Position numbers and translations under genes: made by a program
Source: Daphnia carinata
Lineage: Eukaryota; Arthropoda; Branchiopoda; Diplostraca; Daphniidae
NCBI RefSeq assembly: GCF_022539665.2
Contig: NC_081333.1
Coordinates: 7,562,971 to 7,626,970, forward strand
Length of the DNA stretch: 64,000 nt
Reading direction: 5' to 3'
Notes under the pieces: generated by a model
What the model saw: only the letters and a program-made list of their open reading frames with translations
Told to the model about the DNA's origin: nothing
Databases searched by the model: none
Shown: positions 1 through 14,600 of the stretch, one piece after another
How positions within the stretch are numbered: position 1 is the stretch's first letter
Layout of the letters: each line of letters starts with the position of its first letter

Positions 1-1004
1 ATGCCTCCTCAATGACGTTCAGGGAATGCCGGGGTTACACAAAAGAAGAAAAAAAAAGATAACAAAAAGGGAAAGAAGACAAGGAAGAATTGAAGCTGTA
101 TTCTATATAGTATAGAGTCTAAAGAGGGTGGGTCCTATAGAGGATACGTAAGCCATCAACGAGAAAGAGAACCCAGGGTGTTGCTAATGCTCTTAACTTT
201 TCAGCTTTTTTTTTTCTGTTCGCGTTGGTCCTTCTTTTCTTTTCCACATTTTTATTTTCTTTTATGTACCAATTCCTCGTCTTTTCTCTCTAGTAGAAAC
301 AACCTATTTAGAAAGTTGCATTTCTTTTTTGTTGCTGTCTCCTTTTATTTGCTTCTAAAATCCTGAACGGCTCATTCGGGAATTGCTTACGTTTTTACTC
401 GTCCGCCTGTTTTCGTCAGTTCACAAACAGGCAGTAAAGTAACGAGGGACATGTTACACTACAGATAGGCAAGCCAGAGGAGACTTTGATAGTAGCGCGT
501 GTGCGTATCAGAGGCCTTTCTCAAGAGTCCGGGCAACAGCTGCAAGATGTCGCACGAAGATGAGCTGATTAGGGCGTTAGCCGCCTTCGATTCGTTTTTA
601 TAGTTACAATGGCGGCGCTTTCCAACACCGTCATCCACCTCACACCATCCACACACACACACCGGATATACAGTATATATTATGCAAGGCTATCCATATC
701 CTTTGCTCTGTTTTGGGGAAGGGAATTTACGCAGCCTTCTCTTTATCGGTCTATTCATATTATCCGTCGTGTTCAATTATTCATTCAAATCGTTTTCATG
801 TTCGCTCTTTTTTCGATCGTTCACCGCTAGCGACTGATGGTAGCGCATTATCCATAGTACATCTAACACCTCCTTTAATTCAACCTTTCGTTCAGTGGTT
901 ACGTGTATATATATACATATATATTCAACAGCAATGTATACGGCCGTTATTTGAACGCCTTCGCTATACGTGGCCTCCCTGTTTTGACGTAATAACGGGG
1001 CACG

Positions 1005-1122
1005 TTCCCGGGAAGGTCACGATGGGGCGGTTTGCAATGTGGAGGACCTTCCAATAAAAAAAGGTGACCTTATTAGAATAGCGAAGCAACACCCAAGTCG
1101 TTTGAATCGCTCCAAAAGGTCC
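1005..1122. promoter_or_regulatory. Cluster of STAT-like palindrome and nuclear-receptor-like half sites
   Basis: The palindrome TTCCCGGGAA is at 1005-1014 and overlaps AAGGTCAC at 1013-1020. GGACCTT at 1044-1050, AAGGTGACCTT at 1061-1071 and AAGGTCC at 1116-1122 follow. STAT proteins bind TTC(N3-4)GAA and nuclear receptors bind AGGTCA half sites. Calling this a control element is inference from motif clustering only; no gene is close by. Confidence 0.2.
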
Positions 1123-3759
1123 TCCCCCCTCAAAATTCACCTGTTTTTCACGCTGCGTAATAGTGACCCACTGGGCAATTGTGGATACAGGGGGGGTGGG
1201 GGGGGGTGGTAGTTATTTAAGACTGGACCCCGTTATTTCTATAAACAACGAGCCCAAAAGTTTTCACTACGTGTGACGTACAGTATTAAAAAAAAGAAAA
1301 CTTTAAGAGCTTGAAGGAGAAGAGGGGTTAGAGAGAAAGAACAACAGCCTGTGCACAACGGGGTGCGATGGATAACGTTCTATGACATGTCATCAAAAGT
1401 TTTTCGAGGCAGAAAAAAAAAGAAAGAAATGACTAGAGAATCGCCTGAGTGTCTGTGAACTTTATTTTTTTTCATGCCCTCATTCGTCATCATCTCCGGC
1501 TGTTTGTGTGTGTGTGATGTCTGGCGTTATTATAATATAGGGTATACAGAGCGCGCACGGAGCCATGGGACGTATAAGCGCATCGACACCTGCAAACTGG
1601 CGCAACCGCTCCCTCGGGCCTCATGAATATTCGCTTATGCCTTTATCACTTTTTGGCCATTATCGGACATTGTCTGCACGCGTGATGCCATTTCTTTTAG
1701 CATCCCGCAACTGACCACCAGCAGCGATCGTATATTTCAATTCGCAACTACGTGGCTATAATGTATTCTGCATTAAAAGAAAAGGAGAAAGTCAGGCAAC
1801 AGAGGAATAAAGGGAGTTTTATTCCAAAGTGAAAATTAAATTACTTAATGAAAACGACACTGACGGTTTGAATTAAGCCGGACGTAACCAAGGCAACGCG
1901 AACGCGGCCAAAAAATATAAAAATAAATGATGAGGCTTTCTCTTTCTTTTTGTTTTGTAAATTATGCATAGACAATCCTGTTGCGGCAGCTGCGGTTTGA
2001 GCTCTTGTTACAAAACCGGTGCACATCGCAGAACTCATAATAACCCGATCGTTAATAATGAATTTACTACCACCGCTTACTACTGGGGCAAAGTTTCTCC
2101 CTTATGGGCAAAGCGAGTCTATATAACGTACACGGGTGTAGTAGCCTACACTCAGTTGCGTGCGAGAGCCTAAAAAAAAAATAACAAACAGGCAAAGCGA
2201 GGGTGTTCAACAGTTTGCCCCTAGGGTTATTTCTCTCACTCCGGCACACACACACACGACCGCTGTATATATATAAAACTGCGATGGCAACATGTGAATC
2301 ATCATTATATAACCGGTGGTTGATGGTCGCTCGCACAGGCCACGAGACCTGTGTAAATTGTGTGTACTGTGTACGTATGCTTCAGACGAGAGAGGATACA
2401 GGCTTTGCTTTCGGTTATGTATACGTTACGTATAGGTAAAAAAAAAAGTATAATAACCGCGCCTGAGAATAGATCTAAAATTACCTCTAACATAAAATGG
2501 GGAGAAGGACGGGCCAAATGGGGTCCGCGGGTGGAGGGGGAGGAAAGAAGAGGGATATACTTTTCGTTAGAATGAAGGGGCAAAAAAAAAAAGAACTCGG
2601 GTTGATTGCATTGCGTGCTGTCCACAATCTCCCCCCTCCTCACCGTTAGACAATTAAAGTGAGGCTATATAGATGGCAGAGAAGGAGGAGATGGTATTTT
2701 CCAAAAAAAAAAAAGAAAAAAGAAAGGGAGAAAGTGAACGAGTTATAAAGCCCTCCATCTTTTTCGCATTGCTCGGCATGTATATACCTTTCGTTTGCTG
2801 GGTGGCCGTGGTGGCTGGGATACTTATGCAGTATAGATCTCTATTATGCTAGATCCAACACAGCTCTGGCAATAACAACCTGGTTTCGTGCCAAGAAGTC
2901 CATGTATAAACCCAAGAGAAATAATAAAAAGAAAAGAACAAGTTGAGAAAGAACGAAAAAAAAAGAAGTGAACAAGAAGATCAAGCGTTCGATCAAAGCT
3001 GCTAAGGCACTTGTGCGCTGTTGCTGCTTTTACAGCGTCAACGGACGAATGAGGCTCGTTCACGCCCAGTCAGCACAGAGCCTCTCTTACATATATATCC
3101 TTTGCGTATTGTGTCCGCTTTGCTGAGCCGCTTTTCGGACTAAACGATGCAACGTCGTGAGGCTCTCGAGGACGATAGAAAAAAACGGCAGTCGGCCAGC
3201 ATGAGACGAACGGAAAAGATCGGACGAGGGTTCAGCCCCAGTTGACCCCCCACCCTATACTCTCTTTCATCTCTTTCTTTTTTTTTTTCACGATCGTTTA
3301 AACAGAGATCCGTTCCGAAAGAGTAGTCAGAATAATAGCAGATAGAACTGCTGCAGCAAGCCAAAGCAAAAAAGAGAAAATTCAGCTTCTGATGGATTGA
3401 TTCCGGCGAGTCCGTGTAACTGGCACAGTTCACTGAATCAAATGGGCGGCGGCGCGCGTGCATATGTATAGAGTGGCTGGCAGAAGTTACAGCGTACAAG
3501 AAGTTAAAATCCAAAAAAAGGGGGGAAACATGTCGCCCTAGTGCAATTTTAGATAGATTGTGAGAAAAAAAAAAAAAATAGAAGAAGAGACGGTCAACAA
3601 AAATACAAAAAAGAGAGAGAAGGGGGAGGGGGGGTTGATTCGTGTTCAGTTGGCCATAAGCAACCTGCTGCTGTCGCCTACGTCCGCTTCCCTTTTCCGC
3701 TTGATTTGCTCACATTATCCAAGCGCGTGCCCCAGGAGTTCAGCCGTGGGAAACGAGCC

Positions 3760-3763
<4 letters not shown>

Positions 3764-3797
<34 letters not shown>
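3764..3797. repeat. (CT)n microsatellite
   Basis: An uninterrupted CT dinucleotide run of about 17 units lies in gene-free sequence. It is read directly from the sequence. Confidence 0.95.
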
Positions 3798-3801
<4 letters not shown>

Positions 3802-6178
3802 AACATGTAGATATTGTACAACTTAATAATATCGCCTATCCTTTTTCATTAAAATTTTTTTTTTCTTTTCATTTTTACTCAGCGCTTCTCTCCCCTTTTC
3901 AATTTTTTTTTTCTCCTCCCTCCCTTTTTTTTGTCTTCTTTTCACGTTGCGTTGTTACTGTTGGATATAATTTTCAAACTTGCGACGACGCGAAAACTGC
4001 GTGGTTGTTACTAACCCCCTCCAGTTATTTTTTTTTGGCACGTGCTACCACCATCGCTCGTGCCCGTCCCCGACAAAAAAAAAAATACTTGAATAGTGTT
4101 GCCTTGCTTGTGTGTGTGTGTATAGCAACACACACAAACGGTAGCCCCCGTTGCTATACTACATACACAGTTAGTCCAGCCGTTTCCTGTGCCAGCAGGT
4201 CTTCTATACACACAAGAGAGAGCCATCAATGAAACATGCAACTGGGGGTTATTCCAAAACTCAGCCAATGCCGTCTTGTCTTCCCTATCTTCGAACGGCC
4301 ACTTCTATCATATATCCGTCTTCATGTTATGGATCTTTGTTTTTTGTTTTTTTATTCCCTGCGTTGGCCATCGGTTCGTGCAGAGATCGCTCCCTTTGAT
4401 CATCCAACGACTTTTTTAAGATGATAGCGCACAAAGCGGTGTGTATAGTTTTAGTTGTATCTTTGAGCTTCGTTCCGTGCCACTGTATCGAATACGATCG
4501 AGTAAAACACACGCGGGAAGGCCAGCGGCCGGAACCCTGTTGAATTGTTGAACCGACCGATCGATCAGCAGGAGCCCTGAGGCAACTTTTATTTTTTTTT
4601 TTTTTTAGCTAGCCCTTGCATTTTCGATGTTACACGGAGAGCTCATATAATAATGACTGCACAAGGATGCGGTCCCGCAATTGACGACAGTCGCTAGCAC
4701 ACATCTCTCGCCGTTTTTAAACGATGGCCGAAATTGATTTAATTATTTACTGGGGCGGCAAATAACACACGAGAAAGTAGACAAGTACAACACAGATATA
4801 TGCCCTTAGGTAACAAACCCAGTGATTCTTTCAGTTGACTTGTCATCGTTCCCCGTAGCAAAGCAGACTATCAAGCAGTTAAGCGGTGAGCAAAATAAAT
4901 CATTAAGAAGAATAAAACTGGTCTTTTATCTAATGTGCATATAGTAAGACTCATTAAAATGATTGGACGTTTTTATTGTTCGTTTTCGTTTAGATCAGAC
5001 AGATCCACGGCGTTGGCGAAAAACGGTGGTGTTTCGAATGATTACACGAGCCCCCACTTTATTACGAGAAATAACAAGCTGATAACGAAGAGGAAAGAAA
5101 CAAAAAATGGAATTAAAGAATTTGAGACAAAAGAAAGTCACGTCGGATACGTGAAGCATTTTTTTTTAAAACAGGAAAGAAGGGTGAAAGAAGAAAATAA
5201 AATACATTTTTCTAACGGCGACTAAAAGCTTTGGAATGATGATGAGAGCTGTCGAGTATGCGAAGCAGCTCCGAAAAACAAAAATCTTGAACGAAAAAAA
5301 ATTCTTTTCCCTCCTTCATCACAGACGTGATGGATACAGTCCCGAAAAATTAAAACAAACATGAAGAACAAAGAAGAAAAAAGAAAAGAAAATAAAATGA
5401 CGAGAATACCAAGAAAAAAAAACCGCTAGTGACAGGGTACGGCTTCGGTTGTTGATCCATCGATTTGCGTGGAAGGGGTAAAAATCCTTGCAATCCAATT
5501 TTTGTCCCTCTTTTTTTTTTTGTCAGCGGCTTTGGACACAACCCCCCACATCTTTCCTATTAGTTTCTTTTCTGTTACGTAGCATGTTGGCTTCTCGTCA
5601 CAAAAGCTTTTGTTTTCCATCCTTCCCAATCTTTTTGTTTCCGAGAATTCACGCCTCATCGAGATCTTCACAATTTTTTTTTATTTTTTCCGCCCAAGCA
5701 ATTTTTCAAGTGTGAACTTGGCAAGATGACGACGTGAGGTATAGAAGAGTGTCGAGGCAGGTTCGTAATTAAAACTTGCCAAGCTGATAACGATGGGATA
5801 GCAATGGCAATGGAGGGGGGAGAAGATGTTGGGGTCTTCTACGAACTCATCATTGGTTTCGTGGACATTCGTTTCGTACCACTCCGGTCGGAGGAAAGCA
5901 AAAAAGCAAAAGCAAAAGAAACTTCAATCTTTTAGGTTACACGGTATACGCATGCAACGTTGCAGTTTCCGATTTAAAAGAAAAAAAGGCACACCCGCCC
6001 TGTGCACGCACAGTGGGAAATCGATGCAGCTATAAGTCATTCGGCAAAGGATCGTTATCATCAAAAACGTCCATGCATATTTTATTTCGAAGAAGAATAC
6101 CGACTGCGATTTATTGTTTCCATCACAATCATTCTTTCCGTTACCAGAAATGGATAAGAGACGGAGGTAAGAAAAGAG

Positions 6179-6209
<31 letters not shown>

Positions 6210-6400
6210 AATGTAACGCTCGCGTATATACAAAGTATAATCTGCAGTCTTAACGATGTTATATAGTCTGTGGGAAAACGATTGGTGAAAGAGATGCTAG
6301 GGAAAATTGAGGCATAAAGACGAGCTACAGACGCGAGATGCTGTGGGATGACGTTGACGATCAATGTCCTGTTAGCTTTTGTTCTAGATATACGACCAAC

Positions 6401-6401
<1 letters not shown>

Positions 6402-6432
<31 letters not shown>
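6402..6432. repeat. (TG)n microsatellite
   Basis: An uninterrupted TG dinucleotide run of about 31 nt lies in gene-free sequence. Confidence 0.95.
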
Positions 6433-6434
<2 letters not shown>

Positions 6435-7313
6435 CGCTCGTTCCGAGTACACGATGATTAGCCTATCAATCAGAGCGGAGGCAAAGGGGTGGGCGAACTG
6501 TTTGTTTCATTACCATCGAATTAATAGCAAGCACTTCTCTAACTATATAGAGATACGCGTATATGTATTATGTTGCACACAGAGGCGTCAGTCTTACAGC
6601 TCGACGGCTGATGTTGTTGCTTCTCGTTAACCGAAACGACAACGAAGACCGAGTGCGAGTGGCCTAGAGGGGAGAATCAAAGATATAAAAAAGACGGGGG
6701 GAGGGGGGGGGGGACAGGAAACGACAAGCAGAGAAGCTAAAGACGTCTAGCTTTAGGAGAGATAGAGAAATTCCATCGAGTATTAGCTTAGTAAGTAGGA
6801 TAGCATCAGCAATCGAGAGAACGCATTATGCAAAGTGGCCACGCTAAATCGTTGAACTTCGTTTTCAACACAATCCCTGTCATTTATATATCGATACGTA
6901 ATTATGCGGAAAGTATAGATTGAATATAGTCCAAAGTGTGCAAGTTGCAAAAAAAAAATAAAAAATAAAATATGTAGGTTGGTGTAACTAGAATAGCATG
7001 TGAAGAGCGAAATGCGTTTTCATATTAGATGAATACACGCCCCGCAAGAGCACCCCAAAGGCCTTCGAGGGGCAACAAGCCGAATAGAGAGACAGAGAAG
7101 AACAGCAGAGAAAATGGGCGAGTTGTTTTTCGATCTGAAAGCCGATAAATAATTGAACAGCAAAAGGTAAGAAGATCACGCGAATGTATGCGTGGCACCA
7201 ACGGTCTACATGTCAAACGAAGGGTGGGAGAGTCTAACGTTTCATGTCGATCCCACCAAGAAGAAATCGTCTAGCCTGAATAAACAAGTAAGGCCGATAT
7301 ATGCTGTTGCACA

Positions 7314-7335
7314 TCGATGGCCAACCGGCCATCGA
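7314..7335. repeat. Short perfect inverted repeat
   Basis: TCGATGGCC and its exact reverse complement GGCCATCGA are separated by AACC, giving a 9-bp stem with a 4-nt loop. No gene abuts it, so a terminator or RNA role cannot be assigned. Confidence 0.8.
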
Positions 7336-10300
7336 AAATGCGGACACGTATTATGCGAGTAGGACATCATTTGGAAAGAAGCGGGGCAAAACAACATTGA
7401 AATCTCATTTCCTCGAACACGACATTACAGGTTACGTAAATAATACGTTAGCTTCATAACAAGGACGACACGAACACGTACGATGATCGTAGGCTTCCTA
7501 TTACAGTCCTACTTTACAATGCAAGGCTGTAGTAAAATAATAAGCCTTTTATTTGATCGACATTGCCTTAGTGGCCCTATAAAAAATCGGAACCTCATAG
7601 CCTATTCATAAAGAGAGGATGTTTGTATATCAGACGTACGAGTGCGTGTGCCTTTCTAAGATTCATCGTTGCATCTAACCAAAACATCGTCATCTCTATC
7701 GTATGTATAACCTTCGGGACCTTTTGTTGCATCCAGCGTGACACGAAAGCGTTGAACGAATGACACGCGTCACATTTTGCGGGGTCAGGCCTCCGACAGC
7801 CGAGAAATCAACATTTTCTAATATACTTGTGTATGTGTTTTTTTTTTGCCTGTCCTACGTGAATCGTATACGAATCAGGACAGAGGGATGATGACGGCAT
7901 CTACTATAATACAGCCTTTTTATGTACATGAAGCCTAACTCTCGTTTTTTTTCTTTCTTTATACAAGTACAGCGCGCACATGCTACATAGGTGGTATAAA
8001 TAATGGTGAATGGCAGGCACAACTATACGCCGAGAGGATTCGTCGTTCACCCTGTTCTGGAAGAGTGCGGGGGGAGGTAAAAAAAAAAAAAAAAAAGAGG
8101 GGGAAGTCATATCAGTTTCTTTTTTGCTCACGCATATATAGCCTCGTATATTTATACGTAGAGCTCGTCGGCAACTGCTTCTGTTGCTGCGCTTTATTGC
8201 GGCTGGCATGCGCTTACTCCTTTTTTTTTTTCTTTCCTTTCTTGTTCTTGTTCTTCTTTCTTTTTTCCTCTTCTTTTTTTTTTTGTGATAGCAAAAGGGG
8301 GTGAAAAAGAAAAGGGAAGAGGGGGTTATACTGCCATCGCGGCTGCTGGTAGTTGGGCGTTAGCCAACATCCTCAGTCCGGCGCTGTTGATATGCGCTGC
8401 AGGCGCTCCGTGACGCTATATAGTATACTATTGCGACGCCAACAGATCTGCGGTTGCCAATTGCTTTTTATCTCCTCTGTAGCTTCCTCCCCATCCTCCC
8501 TTCCTCCTTTTATTTTTTTTTTTTATTTATTCTTCCTCTTTTTTTTTTTTTTTTTTTTTTTTAAACCTTTTTTGTTGCATTTCTTTTTCATTGCGAAGAA
8601 GAACCGCCTTACTGGTCCGATTGGATTCAGAGGTTTTTTATTAGTTGTCACCAATGACACACGTATATCCCACGTTCTTCTACTAAATAGACGCGTCTCG
8701 ATGGTAGCAGCACACGTTCGGCGTAGAACGATGTATAAGTGTACGTGTAGAACGTAACGAAATTTCTCTCATCGACCAAGTTATCATCAGCCTAAAAATA
8801 GAAGCAATAAAGACACACACGCATCTGTCTAGTTAAAAAGGCGGCAAAGGGAACGGGGGGGGGGAGGGGGCGAACGAAACAAATAAGAATTTCTTTTTGA
8901 AGATATCTCTGCACCGTGTCAAATATCGTGATAATGATGCTCAATTGTTTATACTGTACGCTATTCACAGGTCGTCCCGACGCTCCGCTGGTAAAAAAAC
9001 AGTCTCAATGGATTTGTAATTGCGTAACATAGCCAAGTATATACGTTTCTTGTTCTTTTCTCGGGGTGGAGCTCTTTCGTAACAATCCCTGCGGGCATTT
9101 TCATTATTTTCTCGCTGGTTAAACGTGATCCGACGTGCCACTGATAGCTAGAATTTAATTCCACGTTGGGATGCCGCGAACGCGTAATTGATAAAAAAAG
9201 AGGCAAATGCCACAGCGTCGTGGATATATATATATACGAAACTCGCATCGAAAAAGAAAAAAAATACATGCCCATTATTGTTGGCTGATGCTAAAAGGCA
9301 CTCATTTTACTTATTTATTTTTTTTTTGCTTTGCCGTGAATCCATACTATCCGCTTGCGGGATCGTGTTTTTTTTTTTTTTAACCTCGTCTCGACAAGTG
9401 GCCGCCAGAGAGCGGCCAGGTTAAAACATCGACGTCGTTCTTAATTTTTCTCAGCTTCAAAATCACCGTATGTTTTTCATGCTTTTATGTTCGTGCCAAT
9501 CTCGTTTTCTTAGAGAGATCTACACATCACGTTTGACTGCTATTCCTGTGTGATTCATCACTTCCGCACGACCGCAACTGCAAGCTGCTTGTTTGTTATA
9601 GTTCCGTCCCCGAGGTGTTCTCCCCCTTCTTTGTTTGGGGCTTCGACACAGCAGTGCCGCTGGTGATCGGCGTAATCAAGATGAAGCATTTTCGTAAGAT
9701 GAAAACGACCGTCGAAAAAGGCATCCCTGACGCAAAAGGAATGCGACTCGTGTAATAGACTTCTTTGGTACGTTGTACATGTTGTAATTACGAACAGTAC
9801 GGAGGGGTTTTTTGAAAACAAAAACAAAAACAAAAACAAAAAAAAAAAAAACATTTCTAACTTTGCTGTGGGCGACAATTTAGGCGTAGGCTGAAGTTGC
9901 CTAACAAGTAAAATAGCGTGGAAGCGAAAAATACGTGCAACAAGTTTTTGTCGAGCAAACAGTGAGGGATCATCAGGAGTTTGGAGAACTTGCTTTTTTT
10001 TTTATAGAAGTTTGCGAGGCCTTGTTGATTTGATTGGATTTCTTTTTTAAAAGCATTACTTTAAAAACCCTAGTTGAATGTGAATTTTAGAAAACACGCT
10101 CCATCTTCGATTTTCTCATCGTGTTTTGTGCGCTTTGGCACATCACCGATGTGCGTTTGTTTTTTCAAGTGTAACGTTTGCATCGGGCGTTCGTTCAACC
10201 CTCCCCCCCCCCCCACTGGTTCCTCCCATTTCCACTGTCTGGTAGGCCACTCAGCGATGCATAGAGTTAACGTCTGGCCGACTCGTGCAATCAAAGTTGG

Positions 10301-11641
10301 AAGACAGACGAGGGACACAAGAAGGCGAAAAGAAAAAAGGAGAATAAAACCAAAAAGTTGCACGACACATGACCACTAGTTCCTTGTCTGACCCACCTCT
10401 CTTTGCAATCAATTTTGGAAAATCCAATCTCGCTTTCTGACATCCTTTTGCTATACATAACGAAAGACTGGTGCGTGCAATCTATTTGATGCGTTGTCTG
10501 TATTTCCCCATTCCATTTAAAGTCTCAGTTTTTTCTTGACGATTGTTTTCAACTTTCTTTTCGTGTTGATACAAAAAAAAAAAAAGGAAGCTCAATCAAA
10601 TACGCTGCTACGTTTGCCAGCTCGGCGAAAAGCGTGAGCGTAAATTCATGTGAAGAAAACACATCGCCATCAGCTCCTTGAATTAAGAACATTATAAAGG
10701 GCAGACTAGATTTTGCATGTGTCACGCCTACGTGGGAATCAAATGCCGTTCTAGCCGATGCCGAAAAAACTTGATGTACTTTCGATGTTTAACAACGATA
10801 AAAAGAGAAGATGCTGAGCAACGTGAAATAGAAGAAGAAGGAAAAAAAGAAATGACATCAAAACAGTGTGGGAGGGGGGTTTACCAAGAATCCCAATATC
10901 TAATCGAGCTTCATCTAATGGATTGGGGGCCTTTTCTTTCTCTCTCTTTCTCTCGACGAAACGTAGAGTTTTCAATTCTTTTTCCTTTCGTATGTAAGTA
11001 AAAGAAAGAGATGTTCGTCATGTACACAATGCAAGTTTCCTTTCAGTCTCGTTTCTGACATGGTGCCCTCCCCAATCCCCCGTTTGTCAGTCTGTCGTTT
11101 CACTATTAGTTTTTTTTTCCTTTTCTACCTACCCGCTCTACCATCAGTGATACGTCGGTTACACATCAAGTCCCGATGCAGTATCATGTCCAAGCTTCTG
11201 GTACTCTTAAAAGAATGAACAAACGAAATAGTTTCGGATGGAAAATGAAAAAACAAAAGAAAAAACACGTGTCCTACAGTTAGCGTAGCTCGGAACGAAG
11301 CAATCGATTGGACTCGACACACGCACGATAGGATTGAATTATCGTGCAACTTTTTTTTTTTCCCTCCTCCTTCTCCTGACGCCGGTTAGTAAAAGCGCGC
11401 GTGCTTAACTTTCTTCTTTATTCTCTCTTTTTTTTTTTTTTTTTTTTTTACGTTACGTTTTTTTTTTCTTCTTCTCCTCTTCATCTACTTCTTCGTTTCA
11501 CGATGATTCGACTGCCACACAGACGCAATGTTATACAATGCTGGCTTTGTATGTATGTGTGTGACTGCCCGCAGTTCAGACAATCGCCCCGCATCGACCA
11601 CTTTCTTCTGAGGCCTCATTGAGTCAAAAGAGCAAAGAAAA

Positions 11642-11645
<4 letters not shown>

Positions 11646-11697
<52 letters not shown>
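11646..11697. repeat. T37-A15 homopolymer junction
   Basis: Thirty-seven T residues are followed directly by fifteen A residues. The junction is self-complementary and could form a snap-back hairpin. Such runs are hard to sequence, so the exact lengths may not be reliable. Confidence 0.9.
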
Positions 11698-11699
<2 letters not shown>

Positions 11700-14600
11700 T
11701 CGGCAGAAAAATAAAAAGTTTGCGATGATTGTTGAATGACGGGAGGGGCTCGGGACTTGTTGAAATGCTCTTAGTATTAGACATCATCAGCCAATCATTC
11801 AGGGGTCGTGGAACACAACTGGGATAGCGGTGCCGGTTGTTCAGATAAAAAAAAAAGAAGAAGAGGGTGGCAGATTATTTTCATCAAAGAAGTCAGGAGG
11901 GAAAAAGAAGAAGCAGCTCCGTGTCTTTTCCCGATAGAGACAAGCACCGAAGAATACAATGCCGTTTCCATGCTGCCATTCTGGAGGGGGGTTGACACAG
12001 TGTCATCGGTGACAAGAGAACCAGATGAATCTCTGCCAGACGCACTCACGTTTTGGGTCTAAGCGCAACAGAAGAGGAACACGCTCGTGTGTCTTATTCT
12101 TCTTTTTGTTTAGAGGAAAAAAAAAAAAAAAGAAACCTGTTCAGGTTTGTCTTATCTGTCTCGACTTTGCTCTGATGTACACACAGGTTTTTATTGTTCG
12201 AGCCACGTACTGCAGTTGCACATATTTCTGTCAGCTTCGATGTCGTCCTTTCTCCTGCTCATTTTCTGTTGCAATCGAAAGTGAGGACGCATGTGGAAAG
12301 TACCACTATATATTTCAGAAAATGAAAGCCATTTAATTAGAACTTGATGAATATGTTGCAAAAGTTAACGAGAGTTAGCAATGAAACGCAGTTGCGAGAA
12401 AACTAATTATCGACAAACAAAGACAAAAATTGTTTGAATGACGGAAAGGGGGAAAGGGAAATCAAAACATCGACAAATCAACAACAAGAGAAAAAAAAAG
12501 GGAATTACATGGACGAGAAGAATAACGTATCAAACTAGAAAGGGTGGGGGGGGGGAATATATAGAAAAACAAGAACACAAAAGTTCATTGGATTCCAACG
12601 AGTTTCACGATGTAGCCGTACACACAAATACAACGCACGACATGACTGGATCACTCACATGTTCCATATTACATATCGAAAGAATAATACATATATACAA
12701 TAAGAAGGGGGGGGGGGAGTGGGTTGATGCAGACGAACGCGAGTTTTTGTGGACGGTTGCACGCATGGAACCTCTCTTTTTTTTCCTCTTTTCGATGGGT
12801 GTGTTGGTTGGGCTGTTCCCTTCGATCCTTCATACACCCCCCCCCCTCCTTCGCCCGTCTTACTTCTTCTCTGTACTCATTTTCCATTTTTTTTTTTATA
12901 GATATATTTTCCACGTTAATACCGAGGACGTGATCCATCATCAACTTGTCACCAAAAAGAGGAGGAAGGGCCAAACAAAAAAAAAAAGTAGTGGATGAAA
13001 AAAAAAAAAAAAAACGAAGAGAAAAGCTTTTCCCTTTCGTCAGTACATGCGCAACCCTCCAGTCCCCCTCTGCAGCTTTCATCGTCATTCTTCTTCGTGT
13101 ACTTGAATCATCATCATCCGAGAGAGTTCAAACTTTTCATCATCAAAGAATGGATCCTAACCCCCGTGTCATAATGAGCCTTCTCTATAACCTCCACTTC
13201 ACAGCTCCAAAAAGCTGGGCACCCCTGGTTTTTTTATATTTTGCATTCGGCACCGTCCCAAAAAAAAAAACTTGAGGATGATATACTACTAAGTGAGTCT
13301 GTGTGTGTATGCTCTATGTGGAATAATATGCCATCGCGTGGATGTCGTATTGTGCTGCGTCCGCAACTGCCATTTAAAAAAACGAAATGTTTTTGAAATT
13401 TGCTGTGTGTGTGCATTGCACTTATTGACATCATCATCGGCTTAGTTCTTTCACGATTATTGTCATTTATGAAATGTAAGGGTAGGAGGGGAGGGGGGTT
13501 TAAAAAATTATGTTCCCTGCTTGAAAACTTTTTTTTTTTTTTCTTTGACAACACCAAATGGATGTGCTCCCCTCTGTTACATACGCAATCATAAAGAGCT
13601 ATTGCATTTTTTTTCTTTTTGGAGAAAGCAGCCAGTTGGAGGCAACAGATGTTCGTGATTGAAAGAAGTCAATCTGGTTGGACATGTATAAAGCTTTGGG
13701 CATTGACTCGTATGAACTTTTGAACTTATTTTTTTTTTTTATTCCCTTTGTTACGCGCGTTATTGGCACAAACTATTCAGAAGAAAAAAAGGAAGCGTTG
13801 AATCGTTTCATTAAACCGCACATCTGAATTGAATCATTAACTTTTTTTTTACAGGGACATTAGTAGTATAAAGCATTGTGAGCAAAGGTTAATTCTCAAT
13901 TATACGTTTGTCGGTCGAGTCAGCTCGCAATGAAATGGAATAGATAGAGGAGATATCGCGTTAACAGTTGGTAGCCGATTTGAAAAGAAAAAAATGTGCA
14001 CGAAAAGAACAGGAAGGCGTTTCGATGGCATCCTCAAAGGAGCAATTCTTTCGATGCCTTTGAAAGATCCCAACCCGCTCCATCTTATGTATACGTTAAA
14101 ACACACAGTATAGGTATAGTTGGTAACATCAGCGGTCCCTAATCTCCTCTTCTATCCGTGCGAGTCATCTGTCTTGGCCCTGCGACTCTCGTTCGCAGCG
14201 ATCCTCCCACTCTGTGTCGACCATCTTCCGCAGCTGGCCGAAACTCGCTCTCTTATGGTTTTACTGGGGATTGCAGCGAGATGCTTCTATACATGCCTTA
14301 TCGCATGATGATGGTCCTGTCGGTCTTTTTTTTTCGAATAACGCGCCAGTCTTTGGCCCCGCCAATCCACTCGTCGTACTACGACCGATTTCCACTCACT
14401 GCTAAGCCTCTGGCTGCTGGACGACGGTCGATGGTGTATAACGAGCTGATTGATTACGACCGTGCTCGTAGCAGCAGCAAAGTCAGGCGACTGCCGTTTG
14501 ACCTTATTAGTGTGAGACACTCCCCACCCCCACTCCCGGTCGGGGATATCAATGTACACACGTAGCGGTGGGTAACCATAGCGACAACAATTCAAACGTC

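Noticed and set aside
1190..1206. G-rich tract that could form a quadruplex
   Set aside because: Many similar G tracts occur in this window as part of its general simple-repeat content, and no gene is linked to it.
8065..8757. Long + strand open frames rich in Phe and Leu
   Set aside because: They are produced by poly(T) and T-rich tracts, with no domain and no coding-like composition.
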